NCBI GenBank assembly: GCA_945868305.1 | Contig: CAMBKU010000027.1 | Coordinates: forward strand, 1 to 33,767 | Direction of reading: 5' to 3' | Source: an uncultured Lachnospiraceae bacterium | Lineage (GTDB): Bacteria > Bacillota > Clostridia > Lachnospirales > Lachnospiraceae | Length of the DNA stretch: 33,767 nt | Part shown: positions 8,438-16,965 of the stretch, piece by piece | Numbering within the stretch: position 1 is the first letter of the stretch | Layout of the letters: each line of letters starts with the position of its first letter | The notes under the pieces: model-generated | What the model saw: the letters and a program-made list of their open reading frames with translations, nothing else | Databases searched by the model: none | What the model was told of the DNA's origin: nothing | Made by a program: the position numbers and the translations under genes

Positions 8438-10777
8438 CTACATCATCTTCGTGTCTTCCATCCGCTTCTCCATAAAATGATTCAGATGGATAAACGGAAT
8501 CCGTATCACGAGTCCAATCATAAGTGCCGCCACTGCAAAAATCAAAAGCTCTGCCAAAGATGTCTCAAAGGTGCTTCCGTACATGCCGCCGACAGTCTCC
8601 CGCAATGCATTGATAGCATACGGGAACGGGAAAAATATGTATACTTTCTGATAAAAGTCCGGCAGAATTTCAATCGGATAAGTTCCTCCGGAACCTGCAA
8701 TCTGAAGAACTACGATAACCACCGCCAGTGCTTTTCCCACATCTCCGAAAGAAATCGTAAGCGAATAGATGAGCAGTGTGAATGTGAAGCTTGTCACCGC
8801 CGCCGCAAACCAAAAAAGTCCCGGATACAATACCTGGCATTTTAAAATATAGATATCACCAAGCACCACAACTGCTGCCTGTATCTGTCCCATCAAAAAG
8901 AACAACAGATATCTGCCAAAAAACAGTTCCCTGGGCTTGGCATTCGAAAGTCCTGTCGGGTCTGCCTTAACCTTAATCAGGGAAACCAGAAGCAATGCTC
9001 CTACCCAAAGGGCAAGTACCGTATAAAACGGCGTCACCGCCGAACCATAGTTGCCCACAGGATAGACCTCCTTCGTCTCAATGGAAACCGGTTCTGCAAA
9101 ATACGCTCCATAAACCTCCGGGTCACCTTCCAAAATTTCCAAAAGTGCCTGTACCTTTTCTTCCTCCCCGACCGAATCCATTTTATCTGTAATCTCTGTC
9201 AGTTTTCCGCTGACAGAATTAATCACATCCTTTATCTGTATCAGGCTGTCATCCACTCCGGTAATGGTCGTTTCCACTCCATCAAACACTACGCCCATAC
9301 TTCCCAGGGTGTTGTTTAAATCATTTAACAGGTTTGTTACATTTGTCAATGCCTGGGACATGCTGTTAAGCACATTCGACATTTCCGGCACCAGGTTGTT
9401 GGAATAGATACCCTTCATATTTTCAATCGACTGTTTGCAATCTGAAAGCACTCCGGAGACTCCCGCTACATTCGTATCAATCTCTGTTTTTATGTTATTC
9501 GTCTTCTGTGGCGTATTTTCTTTGTGTGCATCTCCGGTATCCGAAGCTGTCTGCTGTACGCCGTCCAATGCCGTCTTAATGTCTCCCGCTCCGTTTTGTA
9601 AACTGTTCACCGCATCCAATGCTTTTTGTATCTGCTGTTTATTTTCTTCACTCAGCGTAACATCCGCAGGTACCTGAATATCTGTCGGAATCTGAATATC
9701 AGCCTGACTCTGCGGATCAATCTCATTTTGTTGTACATACTCATCCTGTCTGTCTTTTAGATCCTGCAGCCCCTCGATTTTCTCTGCTGCCGACGAATTT
9801 TTCATCTCCAAAAGTGTATCAGATAATATATTCAACTGGCTGATCAAAGTTTCGGTATCTGTCTTAGTCTGCGCAATACTCTCTGCCGTTACCTTTGCCT
9901 TATCTCCCAATCCTGCATTGGTAAGATCCGTTGACACTGCATCCAGCGATGCCTGTATCTGATTTAATGAGCTTTGTACGTCCGTGTTAAAATTTGCCAT
10001 CGTCGCCTGGGAAGCTGAAAGGCTTTCATTGGTACTGGTCACACTGGATGCCGTATCCGAAATCCGTTCACTCAACCCCGGTATCTTATCACTCGCACTG
10101 TTTACCTCTCCGGTCAGCTCTTCGTTTCCTGCAATAAAACTGTCTATCATGGTATTATAGGTCTGCAGACTTGTATTGATATCCTTTAATTTCTGCTCAA
10201 AGCCTGCCACCCCGTCTGAATTTTTCAAATCCTCCGATAATTGGTTCGTCTCGGTAAACACCGTACTCGCAACCACTTCAACAAACTTCTCATTAATACT
10301 TGTCTTTAATGTAGATGCTGCGGTATCGGTTATTTTCGGCGCAATCGCATTCTTCTTCTCATTTTCGTAATAAGTAATGGACGTTCCCTTAAAACCGTTT
10401 TTTACAGACTCATACATGTTGCTGGTAAAATCCTCACCAATGACTACCGCCGCATAATATTTCCCGCTGTATACACCGTTTAACGCTGTATCCTTGTCCG
10501 TAAACACCCATCCTATACTGTCGTTTTCCTTTAATTCCTCCACGACTTCATCGCCCATATTGACCACAGTTCCGTCTTCCAGCGTATAATCCTTATCCTC
10601 TGTGGCAACCGCAATCTGAACACTTGAAGTATTTGCATAAGGATCCCAGTTGGAATAGATATTAAACCATGCATACAATGATGGAATAATGCAAAGTCCG
10701 ATCGCAATAACAAGGGCAAAGAAATTCCTTCCCAGTCCCCTGATATCCGACAAAAAAATCTTTACTATATTTTTCAT
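8438..10777 (-). CDS. YhgE/Pip-family membrane protein (first of the pair)
   Basis: A 779-residue paralog of the protein at 5876-8014 with the same plan: N-terminal helix with IIPSLYAWFN, the NWDPYAN segment, a long Ser/Thr/Asn-rich coiled-coil ectodomain (about 40-560), and a five-helix C-terminal membrane domain with GGTYP. The loop region is about 70 residues longer than in its partner. An in-frame start 96 bases upstream exists, but the ATG at 10777 has AGAGGAAG in front and gives an N-terminus that matches the partner (MKNIVKIF against MKNIIKIF). It is the first gene of the operon and has an extended -10 promoter upstream. Family role is uncertain: transport, phage reception or secretion have all been suggested. 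Confidence 0.9.
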   Translation of the reverse strand: MKNIVKIFLSDIRGLGRNFFALVIAIGLCIIPSLYAWFNIYSNWDPYANTSSVQIAVATEDKDYTLEDGTVVNMGDEVVEELKENDSIGWVFTDKDTALNGVYSGKYYAAVVIGEDFTSNMYESVKNGFKGTSITYYENEKKNAIAPKITDTAASTLKTSINEKFVEVVASTVFTETNQLSEDLKNSDGVAGFEQKLKDINTSLQTYNTMIDSFIAGNEELTGEVNSASDKIPGLSERISDTASSVTSTNESLSASQATMANFNTDVQSSLNQIQASLDAVSTDLTNAGLGDKAKVTAESIAQTKTDTETLISQLNILSDTLLEMKNSSAAEKIEGLQDLKDRQDEYVQQNEIDPQSQADIQIPTDIQVPADVTLSEENKQQIQKALDAVNSLQNGAGDIKTALDGVQQTASDTGDAHKENTPQKTNNIKTEIDTNVAGVSGVLSDCKQSIENMKGIYSNNLVPEMSNVLNSMSQALTNVTNLLNDLNNTLGSMGVVFDGVETTITGVDDSLIQIKDVINSVSGKLTEITDKMDSVGEEEKVQALLEILEGDPEVYGAYFAEPVSIETKEVYPVGNYGSAVTPFYTVLALWVGALLLVSLIKVKADPTGLSNAKPRELFFGRYLLFFLMGQIQAAVVVLGDIYILKCQVLYPGLFWFAAAVTSFTFTLLIYSLTISFGDVGKALAVVIVVLQIAGSGGTYPIEILPDFYQKVYIFFPFPYAINALRETVGGMYGSTFETSLAELLIFAVAALMIGLVIRIPFIHLNHFMEKRMEDTKMM

Positions 10778-10847
10778 GAAATATCTTCCTCTCCGTATTT
10801 CCGTAACTACATCCTTTTCCTGCCTTCTGCGGCAGCAATCCAAATCC

Positions 10848-10856
10848 AGTATAGCA
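10848..10856 (-). promoter_or_regulatory. Extended -10 promoter of the yhgE-pepF-fliB operon
   Basis: On the minus strand TGCTATACT gives an extended -10 (TG, one base, TATACT at 10848-10853), about 70 bases before the start codon at 10777. No good -35 is seen at 17 bases, as is common for extended -10 promoters. Confidence 0.5.
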
Positions 10857-10885
10857 TAGAACTTTTTAAACATAAACAGATTTTT

Positions 10886-10910
10886 TTAAATACAGAGCCG
10901 TCCCAATGCA
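10886..10910 (+). repeat. Left copy of the inverted repeat flanking glmS
   Basis: Twenty-five bases starting TTAAATACAGAGCC and ending CAATGCA match the reverse complement of 13019-13043 at 24 of 25 positions. Weaker similarity continues to about 10938 (GCCGCAGA and TTTTCCCATC are shared). It lies between the glmS stop and the yhgE promoter. Confidence 0.8.
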
Positions 10911-10955
10911 GGTCCCGCCGCAGATATTTTTTCCCATCGTATTTTTATCTTTCTG

Positions 10956-12776
10956 CTATTCTACCGTCACAACCTTGGCAAGATTTCTCGGCTTATCCAC
11001 ATCAAATCCTTTATCGGAAGATACATAATAAGCCAGAAGCTGCAAGGCTGCCGCTGCCGGCAGACACATAAATTCATCCCGGACATCCGGCAGGGCAAAT
11101 CCAAAACAGCCCTCTTTTTCTTCCGCAATAACAGACTGTTTTGCAAATAGCACAACATCTGCCCCGCGAGACTTCACCTCTCTGATATTTGAAATCTCTT
11201 TCGAAAGAAGCCTCCCCTGCGTAGCCACCGCAACCACCGGTGTATGCTCTGTGATTAACGCAAGCGGGCCATGCTTTAATTCTCCGGAAGCATAGGCCTC
11301 AGAATGAATATAAGAAACTTCTTTTAATTTCAGAGACCCCTCCATAGCGATGGAATAGTCCATCCCCCTGCCAATCATAAAAATGTCCTTTGCCTCTATG
11401 ATGCGTCCAGCAATATGATGTATCCTGTCTTTTCCCGCAAGTACCTGCTCCATAGCAGTCGGCACTTTCTTTAAATCCTGTACAAACGCTCTGGTTTCAT
11501 CTGCCGTAAAATTCCCTCTTGCATACGCCATCCGCGCTGTGAGCAGACAAAACAAAGCCAACTGTGAGGTATATGCCTTTGTACTTGCAACCGCAATTTC
11601 CGGTCCGGCATTTGTATAAAGCACCGCTCCGCTCTCCCTTGCAATGGAAGATCCCTTCACGTTGATGACAGCAAGAGATTTCGCTCCATGCTTCTTTGCA
11701 TATTTTAAAGCTTCTAACGTGTCAATCGTCTCTCCCGACTGGGAAACCGCAATCACAAGTGTCTTCTCATCCACAACCGGATCGTTATACATAAATTCCG
11801 ATGCAAGTTCTACCGTCACCGGAATATGCAGAAACTTTTTCATCATGGACTGTCCCGCCAGTCCCGCATGCATAGCGGAACCGCAGGCAACAACACACAC
11901 ATTTTCGCAATCTGTAAACAGTTCATCCGGCACTCCCTCCTTCGAGAAATCCGGTAACCCGTCCTTTGTCTTTTCCTCCAACATATCCGCTATAACTTTT
12001 GGCTGTTCTGCCATTTCTTTTTCCATATAAAAAGGGAAACCGCCTTTTTCACTCATATTAAGCGCAAAGTCAATATCCAGATACTCCGGCTCTGTCTGTT
12101 TTCCGTTAAAGTCCGTCAATGTGATGTTTTCTTTATCTATCTCCAGTACATGATACTCCGGCACAACAAAATACTTTTTTGTGTATCTGCCGATTGCCGT
12201 CACATCCGATGCCAGCATGGTTCCCTCCGGTGTCTTCGCCGCCACGATTGGGCTTACATTCCGCACGGAGTATATTTTATCCGGTTTATCCGCAAACAAA
12301 ATTACAAATGCAAAGGTTCCTTTTAATTCACTCACTGTCTGTTTGATACAATCATAAGGATCTCCTTTATAAAACCAGTCGAACACTCCTGCCGCAATTT
12401 CCGAATCTGTCTGGGAATGCAGTTTTTCCGTTAAATGGTACTTTGCTGCCAGTTCCTCATAATTTTCAATGATTCCATTATGTACCAGTGTCACCTGCCC
12501 AAAGCGGTGCGGATGTGCATTTTCGTCGCACACACCTCCGTGTGTCGCCCATCTGGTATGACCGATCCCACAAGTCTGTGCCAGTTCTTTTTCCTGACAC
12601 ACCTTCCTTAAATCCGCCACCCGTCCAGCGCACTTATAGACAGAAGGCTCCCCGCCTTTTTCATCTACCAGAGCCACTCCTGCACTGTCATAGCCACGGT
12701 ATTCCAACAACTCCAGTCCGTCCAGCAAAACATCCCTTACTTTCCTTTTTCCTGTATATCCAATTATTCCACACAT
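10956..12776 (-). CDS. glmS: Glutamine-fructose-6-phosphate aminotransferase (isomerizing)
   Basis: A 606-residue cytoplasmic enzyme that makes glucosamine-6-phosphate from fructose-6-phosphate and glutamine, the first step to UDP-GlcNAc and the cell wall. Cys2 of MCGIIGY is the glutaminase nucleophile, and GHTRWATHGG follows near residue 73. The C-terminal half has two SIS sugar-isomerase domains with SQSGET, and the end KPRNLAKVVTVE is the usual one. Length is as expected. The long leader carries a glmS ribozyme, so expression should fall when the product accumulates. The gene is monocistronic as far as can be seen; no clear terminator was found after its stop. Confidence 0.97.
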   Translation of the reverse strand: MCGIIGYTGKRKVRDVLLDGLELLEYRGYDSAGVALVDEKGGEPSVYKCAGRVADLRKVCQEKELAQTCGIGHTRWATHGGVCDENAHPHRFGQVTLVHNGIIENYEELAAKYHLTEKLHSQTDSEIAAGVFDWFYKGDPYDCIKQTVSELKGTFAFVILFADKPDKIYSVRNVSPIVAAKTPEGTMLASDVTAIGRYTKKYFVVPEYHVLEIDKENITLTDFNGKQTEPEYLDIDFALNMSEKGGFPFYMEKEMAEQPKVIADMLEEKTKDGLPDFSKEGVPDELFTDCENVCVVACGSAMHAGLAGQSMMKKFLHIPVTVELASEFMYNDPVVDEKTLVIAVSQSGETIDTLEALKYAKKHGAKSLAVINVKGSSIARESGAVLYTNAGPEIAVASTKAYTSQLALFCLLTARMAYARGNFTADETRAFVQDLKKVPTAMEQVLAGKDRIHHIAGRIIEAKDIFMIGRGMDYSIAMEGSLKLKEVSYIHSEAYASGELKHGPLALITEHTPVVAVATQGRLLSKEISNIREVKSRGADVVLFAKQSVIAEEKEGCFGFALPDVRDEFMCLPAAAALQLLAYYVSSDKGFDVDKPRNLAKVVTVE

Positions 12777-12841
12777 AAATTTTCCTCATCTTTCTCTATC
12801 TATATCATTCGTTAATCTTAGTCTATTTCTTATGTTCTTCC

Positions 12842-12978
12842 GTTATACCGTATTTGTTTTGCAGTTACCCGCATATTTGCCGGTATATCTCGCAGCGGAA
12901 TCTACGAAAGGGCGTCCGCCGAATTTTCGATAACCCTTTTCCTCGTTAACCTGAAAATCCTTTCAGGTGCATGGCGCT
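12842..12978 (-). ncRNA. glmS ribozyme: glmS ribozyme (GlcN6P-activated self-cleaving leader)
   Basis: On the minus strand the sequence begins AGCGCC (12978-12973), with cleavage expected after the A. It continues with a hairpin ACCTGAAA/TTTCAGGT, AACGAGG, GGGTTATCG, TTCGGCGGACGCCC and a closing TATACCG/CGGTATA helix near 12845-12890. These are the ordered core elements of the glmS ribozyme class. It lies directly upstream of glmS. Glucosamine-6-phosphate is the known cofactor that triggers cleavage and mRNA decay. Ends are approximate. Confidence 0.93.
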
Positions 12979-13018
12979 GGATGGGAAAATTTATTTCTGC
13001 CGCATACAGTGGAACTTT

Positions 13019-13043
13019 TGCATTGAGACGGCTCTGTATTTAA
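13019..13043 (-). repeat. Right copy of the inverted repeat flanking glmS
   Basis: The minus-strand sequence TTAAATACAGAGCC to CAATGCA matches the plus strand at 10886-10910 with one C/T difference. It lies at the start of the glmS leader, about 40 bases before the ribozyme cleavage site. In RNA the two copies would be complementary, and the single difference becomes a G-U pair. Confidence 0.8.
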
Positions 13044-13064
13044 TCTTCTTTATTTAGTTATCAA
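13037..13064 (-). promoter_or_regulatory. Possible glmS promoter
   Basis: TTGATA (13059-13064) and TAAATA (13037-13042) with 16 bases between them are the best candidate upstream of the ribozyme. The -10 is poor and overlaps the inverted repeat. If used, the transcript would begin near 13030. Confidence 0.35.
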
Positions 13065-13071
13065 AGTACAA

Positions 13072-13096
13072 AAGTGCAAGTAATTAACTTGCACTT
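13072..13096 (-). terminator. Probable terminator at the end of the kinase-like gene
   Basis: A perfect 10-bp stem (AAGTGCAAGT with ACTTGCACTT) and 5-base loop is followed by TTGTACTTT on the minus strand. The stop codon of the kinase-like gene (13084) lies in the loop. The U-run is interrupted, so termination may be partial. Confidence 0.5.
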
Positions 13097-13686
13097 AATG
13101 TTTCTTTTAAGATTCCGGTAATATTTACCATGGATTCTTCAAATTCTTTTTCATTATTATTCTTAAAAATCAAAAGATCATCCTTACTGTCTGCATCATC
13201 CAGTTCTTCCGGAATGTTGAAGTTACAGGATGCGATATACTCATCCCAATGCTCTAACTTCCAGGTATCTCTGTCAGAATCACGCTCAATCATACGCTCG
13301 TGCACAATCTTCGGATCAGTCTGTACCCAGATAACGGAAAGTGTTGCACCTTTCTTCGCAAGCTGCTCCTTTAAATTATTCATATACTCTATATCACGAA
13401 CTTCTCTGGTAAACGGAGCATTAATCAGTACGATATCATCATATTCCAGTGCTTCCAAAGCAAGGTCAACGACACATTCATACTCATAGTCTCTGATATT
13501 TTCCTCAAAGAAATCACTGCTACGGTTGTACGGCTCTCCTGCTACTTTAAAAATCTGCTTGGACAATACAATTAACGTGTCCTTATCCAGATATACGCAA
13601 TGCTTCAGACGTTTTGCCAGCGCCTTTGAGATATAAGTCTTACCGCAGGCAGGCGGTGATGTTACAATGATTAATTTCTTTGCCAT
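13084..13686 (-). CDS. P-loop kinase-like / AAA family ATPase
   Basis: A 200-residue cytoplasmic P-loop protein. The Walker A motif is SPPACGKT at residues 10-17; the usual first Gly is Ser, and Lys16/Thr17 are intact. LDKDTL (about residue 34) could be a substrate or metal site, and IVLINAPFTREVRD a Walker B-like strand. WVQTDPKIVHERMIERDSDRD resembles the lid region of small-molecule kinases such as shikimate/gluconate or zeta-toxin-like enzymes. Size and layout fit the AAA_33/kinase group, but the substrate is unknown. GGAGGAAAT precedes the ATG, and it has its own promoter. It looks monocistronic. No antitoxin-like partner is present. Confidence 0.8.
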   Translation of the reverse strand: MAKKLIIVTSPPACGKTYISKALAKRLKHCVYLDKDTLIVLSKQIFKVAGEPYNRSSDFFEENIRDYEYECVVDLALEALEYDDIVLINAPFTREVRDIEYMNNLKEQLAKKGATLSVIWVQTDPKIVHERMIERDSDRDTWKLEHWDEYIASCNFNIPEELDDADSKDDLLIFKNNNEKEFEESMVNITGILKETLSAS

Positions 13687-13754
13687 TTCTATTTCCTCCC
13701 TGAAATTGGATAAATATATATTTTCATGTTGATTTTTAACATTCTTGACTATAC

Positions 13755-13783
13755 ATTATAAATACATTTTTCCCATTTTTCAA
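13755..13783 (-). promoter_or_regulatory. Sigma-A promoter of the kinase-like gene
   Basis: TTGAAA (13778-13783), 17 bases, TATAAT (13755-13760) on the minus strand, about 70 bases before the start. The rest of the 307-base stretch 13687-13993 is AT-rich, and I see no gene or clear terminator in it. Confidence 0.75.
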
Positions 13784-13993
13784 TGATTTTCATTCCATGC
13801 TTTTTCACATAAAAGTATGAGCCATACAGGAAAAAATTATTTATATCTATCCACTTTATTTTACCTTTACGCATACTTTTTCGGCGCTTTGACCAAAGTC
13901 ATCCTTTCTATTTCCATCTCAATTCATCATCCTGCTCGAAAAAATGCGAAATTTTCTCAAAAAAATTTTTCAGGAAAGAATCATTTACTTTTA

Positions 13994-14491
13994 TTATTCC
14001 GACAACACCTTTTCTATCTCAACCACATACATGGTATGGTAGTCGCTGTTCGGATACCACTTGTCAATATTGTCCTTCTCAATAAAACAATCTGCTTCAA
14101 GCGGCTGTGCATACAGCTTTTTACAGATAAATGCAAGTCTTGCATCCTCAAAATAAGGAACTCCCTCACATTCTGCCGTTTTTAATCCTGATTTTGCAAT
14201 CTTATCCTCATCTCTGCCGGATACTGTACCAAAATAGTTTAATTCTTTCCGGTATTTTTCCGGAAGAACACTGATAGACAATTCCTCGGCTGCATCCACA
14301 AACTCTTTCGTATAACGCTGCGGACGGATAAAAAGAAAGGCTACCTGTTTGCCCCACATTACACCAATACCGCCCCAGGACGCTGTCATGGTATTTACTT
14401 TTCCATCCTTTTTCGCTGTCAAAAGCAACCAGTCCTTTCCAATCATCGTAAAGGCGTTTTCTTTTAATGCTTCACATGTAATCTCCTGCAT
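13994..14491 (-). CDS. Flavin reductase-like FMN-binding protein
   Basis: A 165-residue protein with the flavin reductase-like split-barrel pattern: TMTASWGGIGVMWGK near the N-terminus, FIRPQRYTKEFVDAA, and SGRDEDKIAKSGL in the middle. The family binds FMN and either reduces flavin or uses bound flavin as an electron carrier; the exact partner is unknown. I start it at 14491 (MQEITCEAL) because AAGGAGAG is ideally placed; the longer start at 14518 has no such site. It has its own promoter and is probably monocistronic. Confidence 0.85.
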   Translation of the reverse strand: MQEITCEALKENAFTMIGKDWLLLTAKKDGKVNTMTASWGGIGVMWGKQVAFLFIRPQRYTKEFVDAAEELSISVLPEKYRKELNYFGTVSGRDEDKIAKSGLKTAECEGVPYFEDARLAFICKKLYAQPLEADCFIEKDNIDKWYPNSDYHTMYVVEIEKVLSE

Positions 14492-14529
14492 ACTATCTCT
14501 CCTTGCCTCGCATTTCATACTTATTTTCC

Positions 14530-14565
14530 TGACAGTTTATGCCTGTCATATATATTCTATGTCAA
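14530..14565 (-). promoter_or_regulatory. Promoter with overlapping dyad for the flavin reductase gene
   Basis: On the minus strand TTGACA (14560-14565) is 18 bases from CATAAA (14536-14541). The -10 lies inside the dyad TGACAG-7-CTGTCA (14530-14548), a likely repressor site. The regulator is unknown. Confidence 0.45.
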
Positions 14566-14571
14566 ATGCTA

Positions 14572-16266
14572 TCATAACACACCCCGGTTTTTACGGCAAG
14601 TACAGCTCAGACCAATGCCAAAGCTCATCTGTACTAAAAAATAAATAGCAAAAAGCACCACCCCAATCAAAGCCCATACTCCGATATGCGTCTGAAACAT
14701 CATGTAGTCGCCTATCTGTCTGGATAGCCCCCGTAAAATTGCCTTTACGATACATACTGAAGGAAACAGTGTAAGGAAAAAGGATAGTACTATCATCGGC
14801 TTATAGATATCAATCAGCATTTTGTGTATTTCCTTTTTCTGATATCCCAGCAGCTTTAAAATATGCATATCCTCCGTCGCTGACTGAAAGTTGATAAGCA
14901 GCGCCAAAAATAAAAGCATACAGCCAATTACACAGCCCATTACCTGGACAGTCACCGCACTGACACGGTTGGAAACCGTATCCCGCTCCAGTACATCCAG
15001 CTTTTCTTCCCTTGTGATTCCCGTGCCGTCTTTCTCCCCGTTCAGACTTAAAATGCCGTTATAAGAATCATCAGAAACTCCAAGTATTTCCTGCATGGTC
15101 CCCAGACTCACATAGGCACTTCCAGTTGTAGCATTAAATGCCACTCCCGAAACCCGAAATGTACTGCTGCCCCTCTCGCCGGAAACCACAATCTCGTCAC
15201 CTAAATGAAATCCATAGACCTCCTCCAGCTGTTTTCCGATTACAATTTCCCGTTCCTTCGGATATGGTATTTCTAATCCGTCTTTATCCAGAAGCTCATA
15301 GACCAAAGCATCCTCGTCCATGCCAACCAGCTTCCAGTCTACTGTCTTCTTATGATCTTTAAGCGTTACGCCTGCCTTTAGATAACGCACTGACTGATCT
15401 TCCTTTTCTCCCTGCCTTACAGAATCAAATTCCTTTTCATAATTGTAATAATGACCTGTCAGTTGAGATTCTTTCACCGTTTCACTGCTTTTATTCAGTG
15501 AAAATCCAAGCAGGAACATAACAGAAACTACCATAACGGACACGATAATAAGACCTGCCGCCAGTGGATTTCTAAGCGCAAGCCGCATCGGAAGCTGCAT
15601 TCTGTGCGGAAAGACACCGGAGATTTTATCCGCCAGCCAAAGCATTTTTGTATCATCTTCCTTTTTGGAACCTGTCATTAACGTTCCGGCATCCTGTTTT
15701 CCGATGGCCAGCCAGGAAGCCGCTGTAATCAGTGCAAGCACCAGACTTGGCACGAAAATTCCCCTGCATACAGATGCCAGAGAAATTCCCTTTACAATCC
15801 CGTCAATCTGATACGTTTGCCTATTGGCGTCCAGCAGAATATCCGATGCAAAATATCCTCCGACAAAGCCGGTGACACCTCCTGCAAGCGCCAGAACGAA
15901 TGAAATCTTCCAAAAGACACTGTTTATATTTCGCCCGGTAAAACCAAGCGCCTTTAAAGTTCCAATCTGTGTTCGGTGTTCCCTGTAAAAACGCACGAAA
16001 ACAAATGCAAAAACAAATCCAGTCAATGCAAGAAATCCAAACAGCATATCCTCTGCCAGCGACACATTCGACATCAGTCCGTTTTTATAGGCCGATTGAT
16101 TTTCATTCAAGGAAGAAAGTTCATTCAGCCAGCCCAAATTTGCATCGATAGAGAAGCGGACAAAGAAATACATAAAAGAAGTAAAAACGGTCAGTAAAAA
16201 CATCAGGACTAAAAATATTTTTTTCTCAAAAAGTTCCCTTGTCATTTGTTTTTTTATATTCTTCAT
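14572..16266 (-). CDS. FtsX-like ABC transporter permease
   Basis: A 564-residue membrane protein. An N-terminal helix (about 17-38) is followed by an outside segment. A group of helices (about 90-205) carries YREHRTQIGTLKALGF, the FtsX/MacB coupling motif. There are further helices near 230-255 and then a large extracytoplasmic domain (about 260-430). The final helices follow the second coupling motif DMHILKLLGYQKKEIHKM. This double FtsX plan fits a lipoprotein or antimicrobial-peptide type exporter. It is the last gene of the LytTR operon, 3 bases after the ATPase. GGGAG precedes the ATG. The substrate cannot be read from sequence. Confidence 0.9.
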   Translation of the reverse strand: MKNIKKQMTRELFEKKIFLVLMFLLTVFTSFMYFFVRFSIDANLGWLNELSSLNENQSAYKNGLMSNVSLAEDMLFGFLALTGFVFAFVFVRFYREHRTQIGTLKALGFTGRNINSVFWKISFVLALAGGVTGFVGGYFASDILLDANRQTYQIDGIVKGISLASVCRGIFVPSLVLALITAASWLAIGKQDAGTLMTGSKKEDDTKMLWLADKISGVFPHRMQLPMRLALRNPLAAGLIIVSVMVVSVMFLLGFSLNKSSETVKESQLTGHYYNYEKEFDSVRQGEKEDQSVRYLKAGVTLKDHKKTVDWKLVGMDEDALVYELLDKDGLEIPYPKEREIVIGKQLEEVYGFHLGDEIVVSGERGSSTFRVSGVAFNATTGSAYVSLGTMQEILGVSDDSYNGILSLNGEKDGTGITREEKLDVLERDTVSNRVSAVTVQVMGCVIGCMLLFLALLINFQSATEDMHILKLLGYQKKEIHKMLIDIYKPMIVLSFFLTLFPSVCIVKAILRGLSRQIGDYMMFQTHIGVWALIGVVLFAIYFLVQMSFGIGLSCTCRKNRGVL

Positions 16267-16269
16267 CTT

Positions 16270-16959
16270 TTACTCCCATACCATTTCACTTGCCGGAATC
16301 GGATTTTCATTTATCCTGTCTTTATGCAGCAGCCCATCTTTAATCGTAATGACACGATCCGCCGTCTGGGCAATCTGCAGATTATGTGTAACAAAAAGTA
16401 TCGCTATCCCGAATTTCTGCTTTAATTCGCACAAAAGTTCCACCACTTTTTTACTGTTTGCCTCATCAAGCGCTCCGGTCGCTTCATCACAAAACAGAAT
16501 TTCCGGTCTTTTTATGACCGCCCTTGCTATTGCTACACGCTGCTTCTGTCCACCTGAGAGCTGTCCTGGAAATTTGTCAAGCAATCCATCAATTTCCAAA
16601 GTCTGCACAAGCTCCTGCAAATCCAATGATTCCTGCCCCGGATAAAGTCCGACTTCTATATTTTCCCGTACCGTAAGTCTGTTTAACAGCATATAGTTCT
16701 GGAAAACATACCCAATACTTTTCCTTTTCCACTCCGCCAGCTCTTTTTCCCGCATTCCTGTGATTTCCTTTTCCCGAAACCATACTTTTCCTTCATTCGG
16801 CGGCATAAGCCCCGAAAGCGTATTTAAGAAGGTTGATTTCCCGGAACCGCTCGGTCCCAAAATAACCGTAAACGTTTTTTCCCGGACTTCCAGCGAAATT
16901 CCCTTTAAAATCTCTTCTTTTCCAAATTGCTTCTTTACATTTTCCGCACGCAACAGCAT
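16270..16959 (-). CDS. ABC transporter ATP-binding protein
   Basis: A 229-residue ATPase of the MacB/LolD type that should power the adjacent FtsX-like permease. Walker A is GPSGSGKST (about 35-43), the signature LSGGQKQRVAIARA lies near 137, Walker B is ILFCDEATGALD, and the H-loop is FVTHN. Length is normal for this class. It sits 6 bases after the DUF3021 gene, with AAGGAG ahead of the start. All catalytic motifs are intact. Confidence 0.95.
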   Translation of the reverse strand: MLLRAENVKKQFGKEEILKGISLEVREKTFTVILGPSGSGKSTFLNTLSGLMPPNEGKVWFREKEITGMREKELAEWKRKSIGYVFQNYMLLNRLTVRENIEVGLYPGQESLDLQELVQTLEIDGLLDKFPGQLSGGQKQRVAIARAVIKRPEILFCDEATGALDEANSKKVVELLCELKQKFGIAILFVTHNLQIAQTADRVITIKDGLLHKDRINENPIPASEMVWE

Positions 16960-16965
16960 TTCACT

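Noticed and set aside
8995-10370. Several plus-strand frames of 60-120 codons opposite the YhgE/Pip genes.
   Set aside because: They lack ribosome sites and recognisable domains and mirror the low-complexity coiled-coil coding on the other strand.
13019-13043. The glmS-flanking repeat as terminal repeats of an insertion sequence.
   Set aside because: No transposase lies between the copies and no target-site duplication was seen; glmS and its ribozyme look native. A mobile origin is kept only as an alternative.
13084-13686. The P-loop protein as a zeta-type toxin.
   Set aside because: There is no epsilon-like antitoxin gene beside it, and the motifs fit small kinases equally well.
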